A stretch of DNA of 64,000 nt from the NCBI RefSeq assembly GCF_008064635.1, contig NZ_VRYZ01000003.1, forward strand, positions 1 to 64,000, read 5' to 3'. A program made the position numbers and the translations under genes. The notes under the pieces are model-generated. The model ran no database searches. It was not told the DNA's origin and saw only the letters and a list, made by a program, of their open reading frames with translations. This stretch comes from Parahaliea aestuarii. GTDB taxonomy: Bacteria; Pseudomonadota; Gammaproteobacteria; Pseudomonadales; Halieaceae. This document shows, piece after piece, positions 37,534 through 46,688 of this stretch. Every line of letters begins with the position of its first letter. Position 1 is the stretch's first letter.

Positions 37534-37827
37534 ATGAAATCCCGACTTATACCCACACTGGTTCTGTCTGCGGCATTCGGCACATTGCTGGGCTGCGCCA
37601 GCACCGAAACCAGCACGCAGAATACCGTGGCCAGCAATAGCGTCGCCGAAGACAGCGCCGCACCCGGCGGACTGCGTTGCAAGTCCGTGATCAAGACCGG
37701 CACGCGCCTGAGAAGCAAGGTGTGCAAAACCGAGGCGGAATGGGAGCAGGCAGCCCAGGACAGCCGCACTGCAACGTCAGATATCCAGCGCACCGCCACC
37801 CACGGCCCGGGCCCTGCAGGCGGTTGA
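37534..37827 (+). CDS. small hypothetical lipoprotein
   Basis: The 97-residue protein has a signal peptide with lipobox LLGC (C at about 25). It then has a Ser/Thr-rich linker and a short region with two cysteines (LRCKSVIKTGTRLRSKVCKTEAEWE). The K-S-V-x-x-T-G-S/T-R motif with VC occurs in many small periplasmic proteins of gammaproteobacteria without known function. GAGGAG at 37520-37525 supports the ATG. It converges with the TPR-hydroxylase gene. Confidence 0.75.
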   Translation: MKSRLIPTLVLSAAFGTLLGCASTETSTQNTVASNSVAEDSAAPGGLRCKSVIKTGTRLRSKVCKTEAEWEQAAQDSRTATSDIQRTATHGPGPAGG

Positions 37828-37840
37828 TGCAAGCCCTGCT

Positions 37841-38998
37841 TCAGCCCCTCTCCTGGTAGGCTGCGATCGCCAGCAACAGCTCCGTCACCCAGTGACGATC
37901 GGTCTCGCTGAGTTCCGGCCGCCAGATATCAAACAGCAGCACCACCCGGTCCCGCGCACTGCGGTTGTGGGCCTCGTGCTCAATGCTGTCGTCAAAAATC
38001 AGTAGCTCCCCTTCGCGCCACTCCCGGCGCTCGTTACCCACCCTCAAGTAGCCACAGTCCTCGGGCACCATCAGCGGCAGATGGCAGATCAGGCGCGTGT
38101 TCAGCATCCCGTGATGGGGCGGAATCACCGCGCCGGGGGCCAAACGGGAAAACAGGGCTGAGGGCGTCTGCCCCTCCACCATCGGCAGCGGCAGGGCCGC
38201 CAGTGCGGCGGCCGTGCGCGGGCAGCGATCCAGGTTGTCCTGCACCGGTGCCCCCTCCCGCCACAGGTAGTGGGCGCTCCAGTCCATGCTGCCGACATTG
38301 CTGCGGTCGTTGAGCTGCGGCCCCTGGCCAGAGGATTCCAGGTAGGGCGTGAAGTGGCCCTCCTCCTGCATCAGGGCCTGCAATTCCTCGCGAATAAGCG
38401 CCGTCTGCGCCTCCAGCCCGGCGGCCCAGGCAAATTCTTCCCGCTCGTAGAAATAGCGCTGGGGCAGGCCCGGGAAGTAGTAACGGGTTGGCTGCTGCAG
38501 GTGCATAGGGCTGCGCCCGAGCGCGATGTCCAGGGATTCGGCGAAGCGGGCGCTGTCCTCCGCCCGGAAACCGCGCTGCTCCAGCGTCTGCAACAGAAAA
38601 GCCTCGTAGTCCCTGCTCGCGCGCTCCGTCACCGCCTGCGCGCGCTGCAGCCCCTGCATCACGTCCTGCGGCACCTCCCGCAGCCCTGCGGCGACCCGCA
38701 GCGCGGCCTCGTAGAAATCCAGCGCCGCCCGCCCCTGCCCCAACCGATCCAGGTGATCGGCCTTGAACAACAGGGCCCGCAGGTTGCGGGGCTCCCGCAC
38801 CAGGGCGTCATCCACCGCCTGCAACGCCGCCTCGGCCTTGCCCTGGTTGACGCAGGCAAAGGCCAGCGCCAGGCAGGTTGAGGCATCGCCGGCACCGGCC
38901 GCCAGTACCTGGCGAAAAGCCTCCTCCGCCGCGGTGGCATTGCCGCCGCGCAAGGCCGCCAGGCCCTGCTGTAGCAACTGCTGTGCAGGTGCGCTCAC
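37841..38998 (-). CDS. TPR protein with aspartyl/asparaginyl beta-hydroxylase domain
   Basis: The 385-residue protein has an N-terminal TPR region (about 1-125), then an Asp_Arg_Hydrox (Fe(II)/2-oxoglutarate oxygenase) domain. The iron ligands are seen as IPPHHGMLN and DDSIEHEAHN, and a RVVLLFDIWRPEL end is conserved. These enzymes hydroxylate Asp/Asn/Arg side chains in peptides or small substrates. The target here is unknown. The start overlaps the stop of the upstream sulfotransferase by 4 bp, so the two are coupled. Confidence 0.88.
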   Translation of the reverse strand: MSAPAQQLLQQGLAALRGGNATAAEEAFRQVLAAGAGDASTCLALAFACVNQGKAEAALQAVDDALVREPRNLRALLFKADHLDRLGQGRAALDFYEAALRVAAGLREVPQDVMQGLQRAQAVTERASRDYEAFLLQTLEQRGFRAEDSARFAESLDIALGRSPMHLQQPTRYYFPGLPQRYFYEREEFAWAAGLEAQTALIREELQALMQEEGHFTPYLESSGQGPQLNDRSNVGSMDWSAHYLWREGAPVQDNLDRCPRTAAALAALPLPMVEGQTPSALFSRLAPGAVIPPHHGMLNTRLICHLPLMVPEDCGYLRVGNERREWREGELLIFDDSIEHEAHNRSARDRVVLLFDIWRPELSETDRHWVTELLLAIAAYQERG

Positions 38999-40395
38999 GC
39001 CACCTTCCCGAGCGGCGGCTGCAACAGCGCCTGGCGCAGCGGGTCGAGCAGGTCGCCCAGGGCCTCGGCGCGGCTGATGGCGCCGGAGTGAATCGGCTCG
39101 CGCACCTGTACCGCGCTGGCAGTGCGCACTGCGCGTTCAGTGCGATGCGGTTCCAGGCAGGCCGGTTCGCAATCCAGGCCCACCGCCGCCAGCAGGGCGG
39201 GAATCTGACTTTCCGGCTCGGCCACCAGCTGCTCGTAGTCCAGGTGGTGTATACGCCCCGGCAGCACTTCGTCCCAGTGCGCCATCAGGCCCTCGTATTC
39301 GCGGTAGTAGGCGCCGAGGTCGCCGAGCTCATCGGCGAAGGTGTGTGGCTCCGAGAAGCGGGTGCTGTAGATCGACCAGCAGGTGGCCAGGGCATCGCGC
39401 CGGCAGTGAATAAAGCGGGCCCGCGGCAGCAGTACGGCCAGCATGCCGATGCAGAGGTAATTGGATGGCATCTTGTCCACCACCCGCCGCGCCCGCGGCG
39501 CGAGCTGGCGCAGACGGGTCTCCAGGTCGCGCGCTACGCGGCGTTTGGCAGCGGCATCGAGGCGGGCGAAGGCGGCCGCGTACACCTGGCCGCTCTGGCG
39601 TTCCATCTCGCCGCAGAGATTGCCCAGCAGGCGCAATTCCCCGGCGCCGTGTACCTCGCTGTGACTGGCGAGAATCTGCTCCACCAGGCTGGTGCCGCTG
39701 CGCGGCAGGCCGAAGACGAATACGGGTACTTCGCTGTGGTCGCCGATATCGGCGCAGGCGTCGATGAATTCGCGATTGAAGATTTCGCGAATGGCGCCAA
39801 AGTAGCGCTGGGTGGCCTCGATACTGAAGCGCCGCTCGCCGCGCTGGATGCGGTGGGCCTCCCGCAGCAACGCCAGACAGCGTTCCCCCTCGCCGCGCTG
39901 CTCCGCGGCCCGGGCCATACCCCAGGCGAGGTCGCGGCGTTCCGGACTATTGCTGCGGCTGCGCGCATAGGCCTGGCTCAGCGCCCGGTACTCGGCCGCG
40001 AATTCATCCGGCTCGCGATGGTCGCGCAGCTGGGCCAGCGCGCAGTGGGCGCGGGCGAAATCCGGATCGAGTTTGATCGCCTTCTGATAGGCCGCGGCAG
40101 CGCCCGGCAACTGGCCGAGGTCGCGCAGTGTATTGCCGAGATCGTACCAGGCCGGGGCATTGCGGCCCTTCAGCGCCACACAGCGCTCCAGCGCCTGTCG
40201 GGAAAGGTCGAGGCGGCCGGCCTGAAAATAGAGAAAGCCCAGTGCGTGGTGGGTCGGGGCGTGGTCGGGACGGGTGCGCAGGACAGACAGGAACTGCTGT
40301 TCGGCTTCGCGCAACTGGCCGCGGCGGTGCAGGGCTATGCCTCGAGCCAGGGCCTGTTTCAGGGGGTCGCCAGCGGCGGATTTTTTTCGGGACAT
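38995..40395 (-). CDS. TPR-repeat sulfotransferase
   Basis: The 466-residue protein has TPR units over about 1-190. A PAPS-dependent sulfotransferase domain follows: the 5'-phosphosulfate loop FGLPRSGTSLVEQIL lies near 228 and the 3'-phosphate region FIHCRRDALATCWSIY near 355. It is a family abundant in marine alpha- and gammaproteobacteria. The acceptor, probably a peptide or protein held by the TPRs, is unknown. It is translationally coupled to the TPR-hydroxylase downstream. Confidence 0.88.
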   Translation of the reverse strand: MSRKKSAAGDPLKQALARGIALHRRGQLREAEQQFLSVLRTRPDHAPTHHALGFLYFQAGRLDLSRQALERCVALKGRNAPAWYDLGNTLRDLGQLPGAAAAYQKAIKLDPDFARAHCALAQLRDHREPDEFAAEYRALSQAYARSRSNSPERRDLAWGMARAAEQRGEGERCLALLREAHRIQRGERRFSIEATQRYFGAIREIFNREFIDACADIGDHSEVPVFVFGLPRSGTSLVEQILASHSEVHGAGELRLLGNLCGEMERQSGQVYAAAFARLDAAAKRRVARDLETRLRQLAPRARRVVDKMPSNYLCIGMLAVLLPRARFIHCRRDALATCWSIYSTRFSEPHTFADELGDLGAYYREYEGLMAHWDEVLPGRIHHLDYEQLVAEPESQIPALLAAVGLDCEPACLEPHRTERAVRTASAVQVREPIHSGAISRAEALGDLLDPLRQALLQPPLGKVA

Positions 40396-40461
40396 CGCAG
40401 TCTCTTGCCGTCAGTAAAGGCTGCGATTCTAGCAGATGCCACCACGGGCGGCGCCAGCGCT

Positions 40462-41604
40462 CTAGTGCTGGGCCAGCAGCTCCAGCTTGTGGTTGTAGCG
40501 CGCCAGCGCCTCGTCGTCGTTGTCGGCGAGTTCCGCCGCCTGGCGGAAGCGCTTCTCGGCAAGCCAGTGGTCGCCCTGGCGCAGGTGCACCAGCCCCATC
40601 AGGCGGTAAATCCGGTGATCCTTGCTGTGCTGGCGCAGGGCCTTGCGCAGCAGGTCCTCGGCCTCGACATAGTCGGCCTCGGCGTAGGCCTCCTCCGCCA
40701 GGTAGAAGAGGTAGTAGGGATTGCGACTGCGGAACAGGTCGACCTGCTGGCGATAATAGGAGGCACGATCGCTGTCGCCGCGGGCGGCGTAGAGACGCGC
40801 CAGGTTACTGTAGGCCACCGGCTCTTCGTCGATATCAATGGCGGTGAGGTAGGCGGATTCCGCCGCCGCATCCTGACCCAGGCGGCGGTACAGGGTACCG
40901 AGGTTGGTATAGAAATAGCCGGTACCGGGACGCAGCTGGATGGCCCGCTGGAAATGCGCGAAGGCGCGGTCGCCCTCACCCCCGGTCATCCAGTGCACCC
41001 CCATATTGTTGTGATAGCGGGCCAGCGCCTCGCGATCCGTCAGTTGTCGGCGATGGAACTCGCGGTTGTAATCGTCGAGGTTGAAATCCACCACCTGCTT
41101 GTAACTCGGCAGGTCCACCAGCGCGTTGATATGCAGGTTGAACAGCCAGGTTTCTCCCCGCGCGCTCCAGGTGGGTGGCACCGTCACCTCCTGAAAGCGG
41201 ACATTGACTCCGGCTTCCCGGGCCAGCGCCACGAACAGGTTGGTGAAGGACATGCAGTTGCCTTCGCGAGAGTAAAACGCCTCTTCTGCAGTGAAGGTGC
41301 GGAAATTGTTGTAGGTGAGGTTGAGGCCGTCGTCGAGAATGGCGGCGAGAATCAGCTCCACTTTGCGCCGGTCGTTAACCCCCTCGGGTACATGCTGGCG
41401 CAAAAAAGCGCGCATATCGTCGTTGACTGCGAGCAGGTCAACCGGCTCCAGCGCCGCCGGCTGCAGGCCGAAACGACTGCCCTGCAGCAGCTCTTCGGGG
41501 GAGTAACGAGGGCTGTGAACCATTGAGGACTGGCCGGCGCAGGCGCCGAGGCAGGACAGCAACAGCGCCGTGGTGAACAGGCGCAAGCGCGGAAAATGCG
41601 TCAT
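40462..41604 (-). CDS. TPR lipoprotein with transglutaminase-like domain
   Basis: The 380-residue protein has a signal peptide and lipobox CLGAC, so it is membrane-anchored in the periplasm. A transglutaminase-like segment carries a catalytic-type Cys in GNCMSFTNLFVALAREAGV near 117 and a downstream His in LFNLHINALVD. Six or so TPR units follow to the C-terminus. Its actual enzymatic activity is unproven. It could sit with the adjacent TPR-sulfotransferase as an envelope protein-processing set, 66 nt apart and in the same direction. Confidence 0.82.
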   Translation of the reverse strand: MTHFPRLRLFTTALLLSCLGACAGQSSMVHSPRYSPEELLQGSRFGLQPAALEPVDLLAVNDDMRAFLRQHVPEGVNDRRKVELILAAILDDGLNLTYNNFRTFTAEEAFYSREGNCMSFTNLFVALAREAGVNVRFQEVTVPPTWSARGETWLFNLHINALVDLPSYKQVVDFNLDDYNREFHRRQLTDREALARYHNNMGVHWMTGGEGDRAFAHFQRAIQLRPGTGYFYTNLGTLYRRLGQDAAAESAYLTAIDIDEEPVAYSNLARLYAARGDSDRASYYRQQVDLFRSRNPYYLFYLAEEAYAEADYVEAEDLLRKALRQHSKDHRIYRLMGLVHLRQGDHWLAEKRFRQAAELADNDDEALARYNHKLELLAQH

Positions 41605-41776
41605 GGCGGGCCTCGCTCTGTGTTATCTATTGGCCTGCCTGAAGTCTAGCACTTTCCCCAGAGGGTCACAGTGCCGGCACCGACTTGTCTATACTATTGC
41701 GTTTGCGTTTTGTACCGCCGCAGGCGCTGGCGTTTTGCGACGCCAGGGGTGCCACGCCAACACACCGGGAGAAACC

Positions 41777-42370
41777 ATGGACACCATTTCCGCCTTTGTC
41801 ACCCTGCTACTGGTCATGGATCCGGTGGGCAACGTGCCCGTCTTCCTGTCGGTGCTCAAGGATGTAGACGCCAAACGCCGGCAGTGGGTGATCTTCCGGG
41901 AACTGCTGATCGCCCTGGTGGTGCTGTTCATATTCCTGTTCGCCGGCCCCAGCCTGCTGGCGGTACTCGGGTTGCAGCAGGAGTCGATCAGCATCGCCGG
42001 CGCCATTATCCTGTTCCTGATTGCCCTGCGCATGATCTTCCCCTCTCCCTACGGCATGATGGGCGATACCCCCGAGGGCGAACCCTTCATCGTGCCGCTG
42101 GCCATTCCGCTGGTGGCCGGACCCTCATCGCTCGCCATCGCCATGCTGATGGTGAACACCGACCCGGACCGCATGCTGGACTGGAGTGTCGCCCTGATCG
42201 GCGCCTGGGCGGTGTCGGCGGTGCTGTTGATGGCCTCGCCCCTGCTACTGAAGGCGCTGGGCAATCGCGGCCTGATCGCCATGGAGCGGCTGATGGGGAT
42301 GATCCTGGTGATTATCGCGGTGCAGATGTTCTTCGACGGCGTGCGCGAGTTTCTGCACATCCCCGCCTGA
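41777..42370 (+). CDS. MarC family integral membrane protein
   Basis: The 197-residue protein has six predicted transmembrane helices and the family motifs LLLVMDPVGNVPVFLSVL and PLAIPLVAGPSSLA. MarC/YchE/YhgN proteins have no settled function; the earlier link to multidrug resistance was withdrawn. ATG at 41777 follows GGGAGAAACC. The long upstream extension of the frame is not family-like. Confidence 0.92.
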   Translation: MDTISAFVTLLLVMDPVGNVPVFLSVLKDVDAKRRQWVIFRELLIALVVLFIFLFAGPSLLAVLGLQQESISIAGAIILFLIALRMIFPSPYGMMGDTPEGEPFIVPLAIPLVAGPSSLAIAMLMVNTDPDRMLDWSVALIGAWAVSAVLLMASPLLLKALGNRGLIAMERLMGMILVIIAVQMFFDGVREFLHIPA

Positions 42371-43300
42371 TCAGGCGGGCGCCAGGCCAACGTAGCGATC
42401 CACCGCCCGCAGGTAGCGCTGGCGCAGTTCTGCACTTTCATTGGCCAGATGATGGCCGGCTCCGGGCACCTGCTGGATATGGCAGCCCGGAAACAGGCGG
42501 CTCATCTGCGGCAGGTTGTACTGCCAGTCTACGGTGGTGTCGCGATCGCCCTGCACAATCAAGGCCGGCCCGACGCCGAGGTCCTGCAGCGGCAGTCTCG
42601 CCAGCCAGTCTTTCAGCGCCCCCACCCAGTTCACCGGAATGCGCCTCGGCTGCAGCGGATCTTCCTGCAGGAAGGCGAGAAACTCGGCGTCGGAAGAGTT
42701 CACGGCAAAGCGCCGCGGCACACTGTCGACAAAGTGGTGCAGCAGGCTGTGCGCCAGCCTCACCTGCCCCCACTTGGCGGGCCGCAGCAGCGGCGCCAGC
42801 AGCACCGTCTCAGTGAAGGGCCAGGCGTGGCGGCGGGAAAAGTTCATTAAGGCCGCGGCACCGGTACTCTGGGCCATGACCCACAGTGGCAGCTCGGGCA
42901 GGTCGACTGCGGCCAGCACCGCGGCAATGCTGTCGCCGTAGTGGTCGAAGGTATCGATGGCGGCGGGGCGGCCGCTGGACAGGCCGTGGCCCGGCAGATC
43001 AAACACCAGCACATTGCAGTTGCGACTGAGGCCGTAGTCCACCAGCTTGCCGAAGAGGCCCGCGTGGTCGAAATAGCCGTGCAACAGCAGCAGGTTGTGG
43101 CTGGCACCGGGATGCAGCCAGCGCTGCGCCGCCAGGCTGAAGTCGCCGCTGGTAACGGTGCCGATGCAGTGGCTGGCGCGCGAACCGGCCAGGGCGTCGA
43201 GGTGATAGTAGCGCAGATAGTCCCCGAGCAGGGGCGGCGCCACCGGCTCGGGAAAGGGCGACAGGCTGTAACTCAGCGCCTGAAGTGTAGAGGCGTCCAG
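42371..43300 (-). CDS. alpha/beta hydrolase, start uncertain
   Basis: This serine hydrolase-like protein has about 310 residues, with LLLLHGYFDHAGLFGKLVDY (oxyanion region), a nucleophile elbow AQSTGAA with Ser replacing the common GxSxG context, and the late GDRDTTVDW and GAGHHLANE acid/His elements. The frame is open to 43429, but that would overlap fba by 116 bp. I place the start at a CTG (43300), 8 nt after GAGGGAG; a GTG at 43243 is the alternative. Substrate unknown; a lysophospholipase-like enzyme is plausible. It is the last gene after fba. Confidence 0.75.
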   Translation of the reverse strand: MDASTLQALSYSLSPFPEPVAPPLLGDYLRYYHLDALAGSRASHCIGTVTSGDFSLAAQRWLHPGASHNLLLLHGYFDHAGLFGKLVDYGLSRNCNVLVFDLPGHGLSSGRPAAIDTFDHYGDSIAAVLAAVDLPELPLWVMAQSTGAAALMNFSRRHAWPFTETVLLAPLLRPAKWGQVRLAHSLLHHFVDSVPRRFAVNSSDAEFLAFLQEDPLQPRRIPVNWVGALKDWLARLPLQDLGVGPALIVQGDRDTTVDWQYNLPQMSRLFPGCHIQQVPGAGHHLANESAELRQRYLRAVDRYVGLAPA

Positions 43301-43313
43301 CGCCGGTACTCCC

Positions 43314-44378
43314 TCAGTTGATCTTGGGCTTAAGGGCGCCGGCGGCGTAGGCTTCGAACATGGATTCCAGCGAGCGCACCTTGATCTTGTCGGCGTTGCC
43401 GGCGGTGCCAAAGGCTTCGTAACGGGCAATGCAGATGTCTTTCATCGCCTTGATGGTGGGGATCAGGAATTTGCGCGGGTCGAATTCGCTGGGGTTCTGC
43501 GCCAGGAAGCGCCGCGCCGCTCCGGTAGACGCCAGGCGCAGGTCGGTGTCGATATTCACCTTGCGCACGCCGTGCTTGATGCCTTCCTGGATCTGCTCGA
43601 CGGGCACACCGTAGGTTTCGGGCATCTCGCCGCCGAACTCGTTGATGATGGCCAGCCACTCCTGGGGCACCGAGGAGGAGCCGTGCATCACCAGGTGGGT
43701 GTCGGGAATACGGGCGTGGATTTCCTTGATGCGGTCTATGGCCAGGATGTCGCCGGTGGGCGGGCGGGTGAACTTGTAGGCACCATGACTGGTGCCACAG
43801 GCAATGGCCAGGGCGTCCACCTCGGTGGCCTTGACGAAGTCCGCGGCTTCTTCGGGATCGGTCAGCAGCTGGTCGTGGCTCAGCACACCCTCGGCGCCAA
43901 TGCCGTCTTCCTCACCGGCCTGCCCGGTTTCCAGCGAACCCAGGCAGCCCAGTTCGCCCTCTACCGACACGCCGCAGGCGTGTGCCATGTCCACCGCGCG
44001 ACGGGTCACTTCCACGTTGTAGTCGTAGTCCATCGGGGTTTTGCCGTCTTCGCCGAGGGAGCCGTCCATCATCACCGAGGAAAAGCCGAGCTGGATGGAG
44101 CGCTGGCACACCGCCGGGGACACCCCGTGATCCTGGTGCATCACCACCGGGATATGGGGAAACTCCTCGATGGCGGCGAGGATCAGGTGGCGCAGGAAGG
44201 GCGCCCCCGCGTATTTGCGGGCGCCGGCGCTGGCCTGCATGATCACCGGCGAGTTGGTCTCGTCAGCGGCTTCCATGATGGCGCGCGTCTGTTCCAGGTT
44301 GTTGACGTTGAAGGCAGGAACGCCGTAGCCGTATTCCGCGGCGTGGTCGAGCAGTTGCCGCATGCTGATGAGTGCCAT
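43314..44378 (-). CDS. fba: fructose-bisphosphate aldolase, class II (Calvin-cycle subtype)
   Basis: This zinc aldolase has 354 residues. Zn and active-site motifs are seen as [11 protein letters not shown] (near 83), [18 protein letters not shown] and [13 protein letters not shown]. It is the subtype found in Pseudomonas and in Calvin-cycle bacteria rather than E. coli FbaA. It splits fructose-1,6-bisphosphate, or acts in gluconeogenesis. AGAGGTAAGAC precedes the ATG at 44378. It ends the tkt-epd-pgk-fba operon, separated from pgk by 101 bp. Confidence 0.96.
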   Translation of the reverse strand: MALISMRQLLDHAAEYGYGVPAFNVNNLEQTRAIMEAADETNSPVIMQASAGARKYAGAPFLRHLILAAIEEFPHIPVVMHQDHGVSPAVCQRSIQLGFSSVMMDGSLGEDGKTPMDYDYNVEVTRRAVDMAHACGVSVEGELGCLGSLETGQAGEEDGIGAEGVLSHDQLLTDPEEAADFVKATEVDALAIACGTSHGAYKFTRPPTGDILAIDRIKEIHARIPDTHLVMHGSSSVPQEWLAIINEFGGEMPETYGVPVEQIQEGIKHGVRKVNIDTDLRLASTGAARRFLAQNPSEFDPRKFLIPTIKAMKDICIARYEAFGTAGNADKIKVRSLESMFEAYAAGALKPKIN

Positions 44379-44479
44379 TGTCTTACCTCTGTGTGTCTGG
44401 GGCGGTGATGGCCTGTGGACAGGCCTTATCGTGGTCGTTGTGTTGCGGGGCCGGCGCAACGCGCCCGCCCCGTGAATCT

Positions 44480-45652
44480 TTACGCGTCTTTCGCCCGCTG
44501 TTCGAGCATGGCCACGGCCGGCAGGGTCTTGCCCTCCACGTATTCGAGGAAGGCGCCGCCGCCGGTGGAGATATAGGAAACCTTATCGGCGATGCCGAAT
44601 TTGTCAATTGCCGCCAGGGTGTCGCCACCCCCGGCCAGGGAGAAGGCGGGGCTGTCGGCAATCGCGCGGCTCAGCGCCTCGGTGCCACCGGCAAACTGGT
44701 CAAACTCGAACACCCCCACCGGGCCGTTCCAGAGGATGGTGCCGGCGGACGCCAGAATATCGGCAATCTCCGCGGCGGCCTCGGGGCCGATGTCAAAGAT
44801 CATGTCGTCGTCCGCCACCGCGTCGGCGCTTTTCAGTTCGGCAGCGGCCTGTTCGGAAAATTCCCTGCCGGTGACCACATCCGCCGGCAGCGGGATGGCC
44901 GTTTTCGCCATCAGCGCCCTGGCGGCGGGTATCAGGTCGTGCTCGCACAGCGACTTGCCCACCGGTTTGCCGGCGGCGGCCAGGAAGGTGTTGGCAATAC
45001 CGCCGCCCACCACCAGCTGGTCGACCTTGTCGGCCAGGGTTTCCAGCACGGTGAGCTTGGTGGAGACCTTGGAGCCGCCCACGATCGCCACCATGGGCCG
45101 GGCGGGGTTTGACAGGGCCTTTTCCAGGGCTTCCAGTTCACCGGCCAGCAGGGGGCCGGCGCAGGCCAGCGGGGCGAACTTTGCCACCCCGTGGGTGGAG
45201 GCCTGGGCGCGGTGGGCGGTACCGAAGGCGTCCATTACAAAGACGTCGCACAGGCTGGCGTAGGCACGGGACAGTGCCTCGTCGTCCTTTTTCTCACCGG
45301 GGTTGAAGCGCACGTTCTCCAGCAGGGCAACCTCGCCCTGGGCCAGTTCGACACCCTCGCGCCAGTCGTTTACCAGGCTGACCGGCTGGCCCAGCAGGCC
45401 CGACAAGTGAGCGGCGACCGGGGCCAGGGAGAAGGCGTTGTCGAACTCGCCCTCGGTGGGCCGCCCCAGGTGCGACATCAGCAGCACTTTGGCGCCGGCG
45501 GCCACTGCCGCCTGGATGGTCGGCAGGGCGGCGCGAATGCGCGCATCGCTGGCCACTTTTCCGTCCTTCAGCGGCACGTTGAGATCCTCGCGGATCAGCA
45601 CCCGCTTGCCGGACAGATCCAGTTCGCTCATCAGTTTGACTTGCAGGCTCAT
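44480..45652 (-). CDS. pgk: phosphoglycerate kinase
   Basis: The 390-residue protein has N-domain motifs [28 protein letters not shown] and [13 protein letters not shown], and C-domain nucleotide motifs [10 protein letters not shown] and [14 protein letters not shown] near GGGDTLAAI. It makes ATP from 1,3-bisphosphoglycerate or runs in reverse for gluconeogenesis. CAGGAG precedes the ATG, 4 nt after the epd stop. Full length, no anomalies. Confidence 0.97.
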   Translation of the reverse strand: MSLQVKLMSELDLSGKRVLIREDLNVPLKDGKVASDARIRAALPTIQAAVAAGAKVLLMSHLGRPTEGEFDNAFSLAPVAAHLSGLLGQPVSLVNDWREGVELAQGEVALLENVRFNPGEKKDDEALSRAYASLCDVFVMDAFGTAHRAQASTHGVAKFAPLACAGPLLAGELEALEKALSNPARPMVAIVGGSKVSTKLTVLETLADKVDQLVVGGGIANTFLAAAGKPVGKSLCEHDLIPAARALMAKTAIPLPADVVTGREFSEQAAAELKSADAVADDDMIFDIGPEAAAEIADILASAGTILWNGPVGVFEFDQFAGGTEALSRAIADSPAFSLAGGGDTLAAIDKFGIADKVSYISTGGGAFLEYVEGKTLPAVAMLEQRAKDA

Positions 45653-45656
45653 GGTG

Positions 45657-46685
45657 TTACTCCTGTTGTACCCGGGACAGACCGGCCCAGTGGGCCGCCA
45701 CATCCAGCATGCGGTTGGCATAGCCCCACTCGTTGTCGAACCAGGTCAGCACCTTGACCAGGCGCGTTCCGCTGACCCGGGTCTGGTTGCCGTCGACGAT
45801 GCTGGAGCGGGGGTCGTGATTGAAATCGCAGGACGCCAGCGGCTCGGTAGTGTAGCCCAGCACGCTGTTGAAGCGGTGGCTGGAGGCGGCCTTGAGAGCG
45901 GCATTGATCTCCGCCATATCGGTATTCCGCTCCACCTGCACGGTCAGGTCCATGGCGGAAACGTTCAGGGTAGGTACCCGCAGAGCCTGGGCGGTAAAGC
46001 GCCCGGCCAGCTCCGGCAGGATGCGCTCCACCCCCAGGGCCAGGGCGGTATCCACCGGGATGATGGACTGGGAGGCGGCGCGGGTTTTACGCAGGTCGGT
46101 GTGGTGATAGGCATCCAGCACCGGCTGGTCGTTCATCGCCGAGTGAATGGTGGTAATGGTGCCACTCTCGATGCCCACCGCATCGTCCAGGGCCTTGATC
46201 ACCGGCACGATGCCGTTGGTGGTACAGGACGCCGCCGAGACAATGGTGTGCTGCGCCTGCAGGCTGTCCTGGTTGATGCCGTAGACCACGGTGGCATCGA
46301 CATCCTGCTGGGCCGGCTGGGAGAACAGCACCCGCCGTGCGCCGCTGGCGAGATGGCGCTCGGCGGTGGCGCGATCGGTAAAGGCGCCGGTGCACTCCAG
46401 CACCATGTCCACCCCGAGCTCCCCCCAGGGAATCAGCGCGATGTCCGGCTGACGCAGCAGGGCGATAGCGTCGCCATCCACCACCAGCTCGCGCTCACTG
46501 CCGTCGAGGGGCAGGGGAAAACGGCCGTGGGTGCTGTCGTAGCGGGTCAGGTGCTGGACGGTGCGGGCATCGGCGATCTCATTGATTGCCACAATGCGCA
46601 GGCGCGAGCGCAGCGGGCTCTCGTAGAGAGCCCGCAACACGCCGCGGCCGATGCGGCCATAGCCGTTGATGGCGAGTCGCAGCAC
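45657..46685 (-). CDS. epd: erythrose-4-phosphate dehydrogenase
   Basis: This GAPDH-fold enzyme has 342 residues. It has an N-terminal NAD motif [14 protein letters not shown] and catalytic Cys in [22 protein letters not shown]. The [35 protein letters not shown] stretch has the epd-type SAMxDQ in place of the GAPDH sequence. It oxidises erythrose-4-phosphate to erythronate-4-phosphate for pyridoxal phosphate. The operon position (tkt-epd-pgk-fba) matches E. coli. A GTG start with GAGGA lies 3 nt after tkt. A GAPDH activity is possible but less likely. Confidence 0.9.
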   Translation of the reverse strand: MLRLAINGYGRIGRGVLRALYESPLRSRLRIVAINEIADARTVQHLTRYDSTHGRFPLPLDGSERELVVDGDAIALLRQPDIALIPWGELGVDMVLECTGAFTDRATAERHLASGARRVLFSQPAQQDVDATVVYGINQDSLQAQHTIVSAASCTTNGIVPVIKALDDAVGIESGTITTIHSAMNDQPVLDAYHHTDLRKTRAASQSIIPVDTALALGVERILPELAGRFTAQALRVPTLNVSAMDLTVQVERNTDMAEINAALKAASSHRFNSVLGYTTEPLASCDFNHDPRSSIVDGNQTRVSGTRLVKVLTWFDNEWGYANRMLDVAAHWAGLSRVQQE

Positions 46686-46688
46686 GAC

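Noticed and set aside
38878-41526. 882-residue open frame on the plus strand
   Set aside because: It is antisense to the TPR-hydroxylase, sulfotransferase and lipoprotein genes, with low-complexity composition and no motif.
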